Below, piece after piece: positions 4,811-5,946 of a stretch of 5,946 nucleotides of DNA. A model generated the notes under the pieces. It made no database searches, had not been told where the DNA came from, and saw only the letters and a program-made list of their open reading frames with translations. This DNA comes from an uncultured Eubacteriales bacterium (GTDB taxonomy: Bacteria > Bacillota > Clostridia > Oscillospirales > Oscillospiraceae). The stretch spans positions 1-5,946 of the forward strand of contig USMP01000096.1 in the NCBI GenBank assembly GCA_900555795.1, read 5' to 3'. The position numbers were made by a program, and so were the translations under genes. Position 1 is the stretch's first letter. Every line of letters begins with the position of its first letter.

Positions 4811-5824
4811 ATGTTTACCGCTCTTTTGAAGAATCTGAAGGAAAACCGCCGCACCATTGTATTCACCGAGGGTCCCGACAAGCGCATTCTGGAGGCCACC
4901 CAGCGCCTTATGGCCGAGGATCTGATGGACGTGATCCTGGTGGGCAACGTGGACGAGGTGAAGGCCGCCGCAGCCGCGGGCGGCTTTGATATCGCCAAGG
5001 CTGAGATCATTGATCCCGCCGCCTATCCCGCCATGGATGAGATGGTGGCCAAGATGGTGGAACTCCGCCGCGGCAAGATGAGCGAGGAGGACTGCCGGGC
5101 CGCTCTCAAAAAGGGTAACTATTTCGGCACCATGCTGGTGAAGATGGGCAAGGCCGACGCCCTGCTGGGCGGCGCCACCTACTCCACCGCCGACACCGTC
5201 CGTCCCGCCCTGCAGATCATCAAGACCAAGCCCGGCGCCCACCTGGTGTCTTCCGCCTTCATCCTGAGCCGCGACACCGGCGACGAGGCTCTGCGCAAAC
5301 TCTGCATGGGCGACTGCGCCATCAACATCTCCTATGAGGACAGCGTGGACAAGGAGGGCAACGTCACTGTCTCCGCCGCCCAGAAGCTGGCGGAGGTGGC
5401 CGTGGAGTCCGCCAAGACCGCCCAGTTCTTCGGCATTGACCCCAAGGTGGCCATGCTGAGTTTCTCCACTAAGGGTTCCGGCAAGGGCGCCACCGTGGGG
5501 CTCTCCGCCGCCGCTACCAAGGTTGCCCAGGAGATGGCCCCGGAATACGCCATCGACGGCGAGATGCAGTTTGACGCCGCCGTCAGCCCCACGGTGGGCC
5601 AGCTGAAGTTCCCCGGCAGCAAGGTGGCGGGCTATGCCAACACCTTTATCTTCCCCTGCATCGAGGCGGGCAACATTGGCTACAAGATTGCCCAGCGCCT
5701 GGGTGGCTACGAGGCCTACGGCCCCATTCTCCAGGGCCTGAACGCCCCCATCAACGACCTCTCCCGCGGCTGCAACGCCCAGGAGGTCTACTCCATGGCC
5801 ATCATCACCGCGGCCTTGAAGTAA
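4811..5824 (+). CDS. pta: Phosphate acetyltransferase (short clostridial type)
   Basis: Pta interconverts acetyl-CoA and acetyl phosphate. With acetate kinase it makes ATP and acetate in fermenting anaerobes. The product is 337 aa, the usual length of the single-domain form, without the N-terminal domains of E. coli Pta. Recognised blocks are VFTEGPDKRIL (17-27), KGNYFGTML (101-109), GGATYSTADTVRP (120-132, with a substrate-site arginine R131), SFSTKGSGKG (217-226), DGEMQFDAA (249-257), GNIGYKIAQRLGG (287-299) and NDLSRGC (315-321). S318 and R319 match the active-site Ser-Arg pair of the Methanosarcina enzyme. Six residues after that Arg, where Asp is usual, there is Glu (E325). GGAGG (4798-4802) lies 8 bases before the ATG; the frame runs upstream to 4715, but that stretch is the promoter and leader. 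No ackA is in the window, and a terminator closes the gene as a single unit. Confidence 0.96.
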   Translation: MFTALLKNLKENRRTIVFTEGPDKRILEATQRLMAEDLMDVILVGNVDEVKAAAAAGGFDIAKAEIIDPAAYPAMDEMVAKMVELRRGKMSEEDCRAALKKGNYFGTMLVKMGKADALLGGATYSTADTVRPALQIIKTKPGAHLVSSAFILSRDTGDEALRKLCMGDCAINISYEDSVDKEGNVTVSAAQKLAEVAVESAKTAQFFGIDPKVAMLSFSTKGSGKGATVGLSAAATKVAQEMAPEYAIDGEMQFDAAVSPTVGQLKFPGSKVAGYANTFIFPCIEAGNIGYKIAQRLGGYEAYGPILQGLNAPINDLSRGCNAQEVYSMAIITAALK

Positions 5825-5844
5825 GCGATTTGTCTCAATGGAAA

Positions 5845-5890
5845 GGGTCCCGCGCAGCAGCTGCCGCGCGGGACCCTGGATTTATTTTTG
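5845..5890 (+). terminator. Intrinsic terminator of pta
   Basis: Perfect 11-bp arms GGGTCCCGCGC (5845-5855) and GCGCGGGACCC (5866-5876) enclose a 10-base loop. A T-rich tail (TTTATTTTT within 5880-5889) follows. It begins 20 bases after the pta stop codon. Confidence 0.93.
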
Positions 5891-5910
5891 CGGGAACTGC
5901 AAAAGCAGGT

Positions 5911-5943
5911 AAAAGACGCCGCCGGACAAGGCCCGGCGGCGTC
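5911..5943 (-). terminator. Terminator of an unseen minus-strand gene to the right
   Basis: Perfect 11-bp arms GACGCCGCCGG (5915-5925) and CCGGCGGCGTC (5933-5943) enclose a 7-base loop. On the minus strand the stem is followed by TTTTACC (from 5914 leftward), so it best serves a gene coming in from beyond 5946. The plus-strand tail is cut off by the window edge, so a second pta terminator is possible. Confidence 0.65.
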
Positions 5944-5946
5944 ACA

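Overview
The window looks like a GC-rich member of the Clostridia, most likely an Oscillospiraceae-type gut anaerobe (Flavonifractor, Pseudoflavonifractor or Lawsonibacter range). This is inferred from the short clostridial Pta, the GC-rich codon use, the T-box control and the SRP RNA-dnaX linkage; no database was searched. Four protein genes can be supported: dnaX (partial, minus), a stand-alone tryptophan synthase beta chain of the TrpB2 type (plus), an alanine dehydrogenase-family gene (minus) and phosphate acetyltransferase pta (plus). There is also one RNA gene, the signal recognition particle RNA, plus a full tryptophan T-box leader.

Layout. Positions 1-926 hold the 5' two thirds or so of dnaX on the minus strand, running off the left edge. 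Just upstream of it on the same strand (1020-1186) is an SRP RNA with its own promoter, the common Firmicute SRP RNA-dnaX arrangement. Divergent from that promoter is a near-consensus promoter at 1259-1287. It drives a T-box leader (about 1294-1571) with UGG specifier, T-box core, antiterminator and terminator, followed by trpB2 (1615-2991). A bidirectional terminator (3015-3055) separates trpB2 from the convergent ald-like gene (3079-4284, minus). The 526-base gap 4285-4810 between the divergent ald-like gene and pta holds two clear promoters, two GGCAA/TTGCC palindromes, a run of three DnaA-box-like 9-mers and two terminator-like hairpins. pta (4811-5824) ends in a strong terminator. A second hairpin at the right edge faces the other way and predicts a convergent gene just outside the window.

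How the genes work together. They do not form one operon: each of trpB2, ald and pta has its own promoter. trpB2 is switched on by uncharged tRNA-Trp. With no trpA or other trp gene beside it, it fits indole salvage (indole + serine to tryptophan). The ald-like gene and pta sit at the pyruvate/acetyl-CoA node of fermentation and share a regulatory gap.

The oddest feature is a sharp change in base composition and codon use inside dnaX at about 719-735. The first 68 or so codons match the GC-rich rest of the window. From codon 69 on, the gene is much more AT-rich, with AGA, TTA and A/T-ending codons of a Lachnospiraceae-like kind, yet the frame and protein are intact. This is either a recombination joint or an assembly chimera, and the sequence alone cannot decide. 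I see no mobile element, CRISPR array or defence system here.
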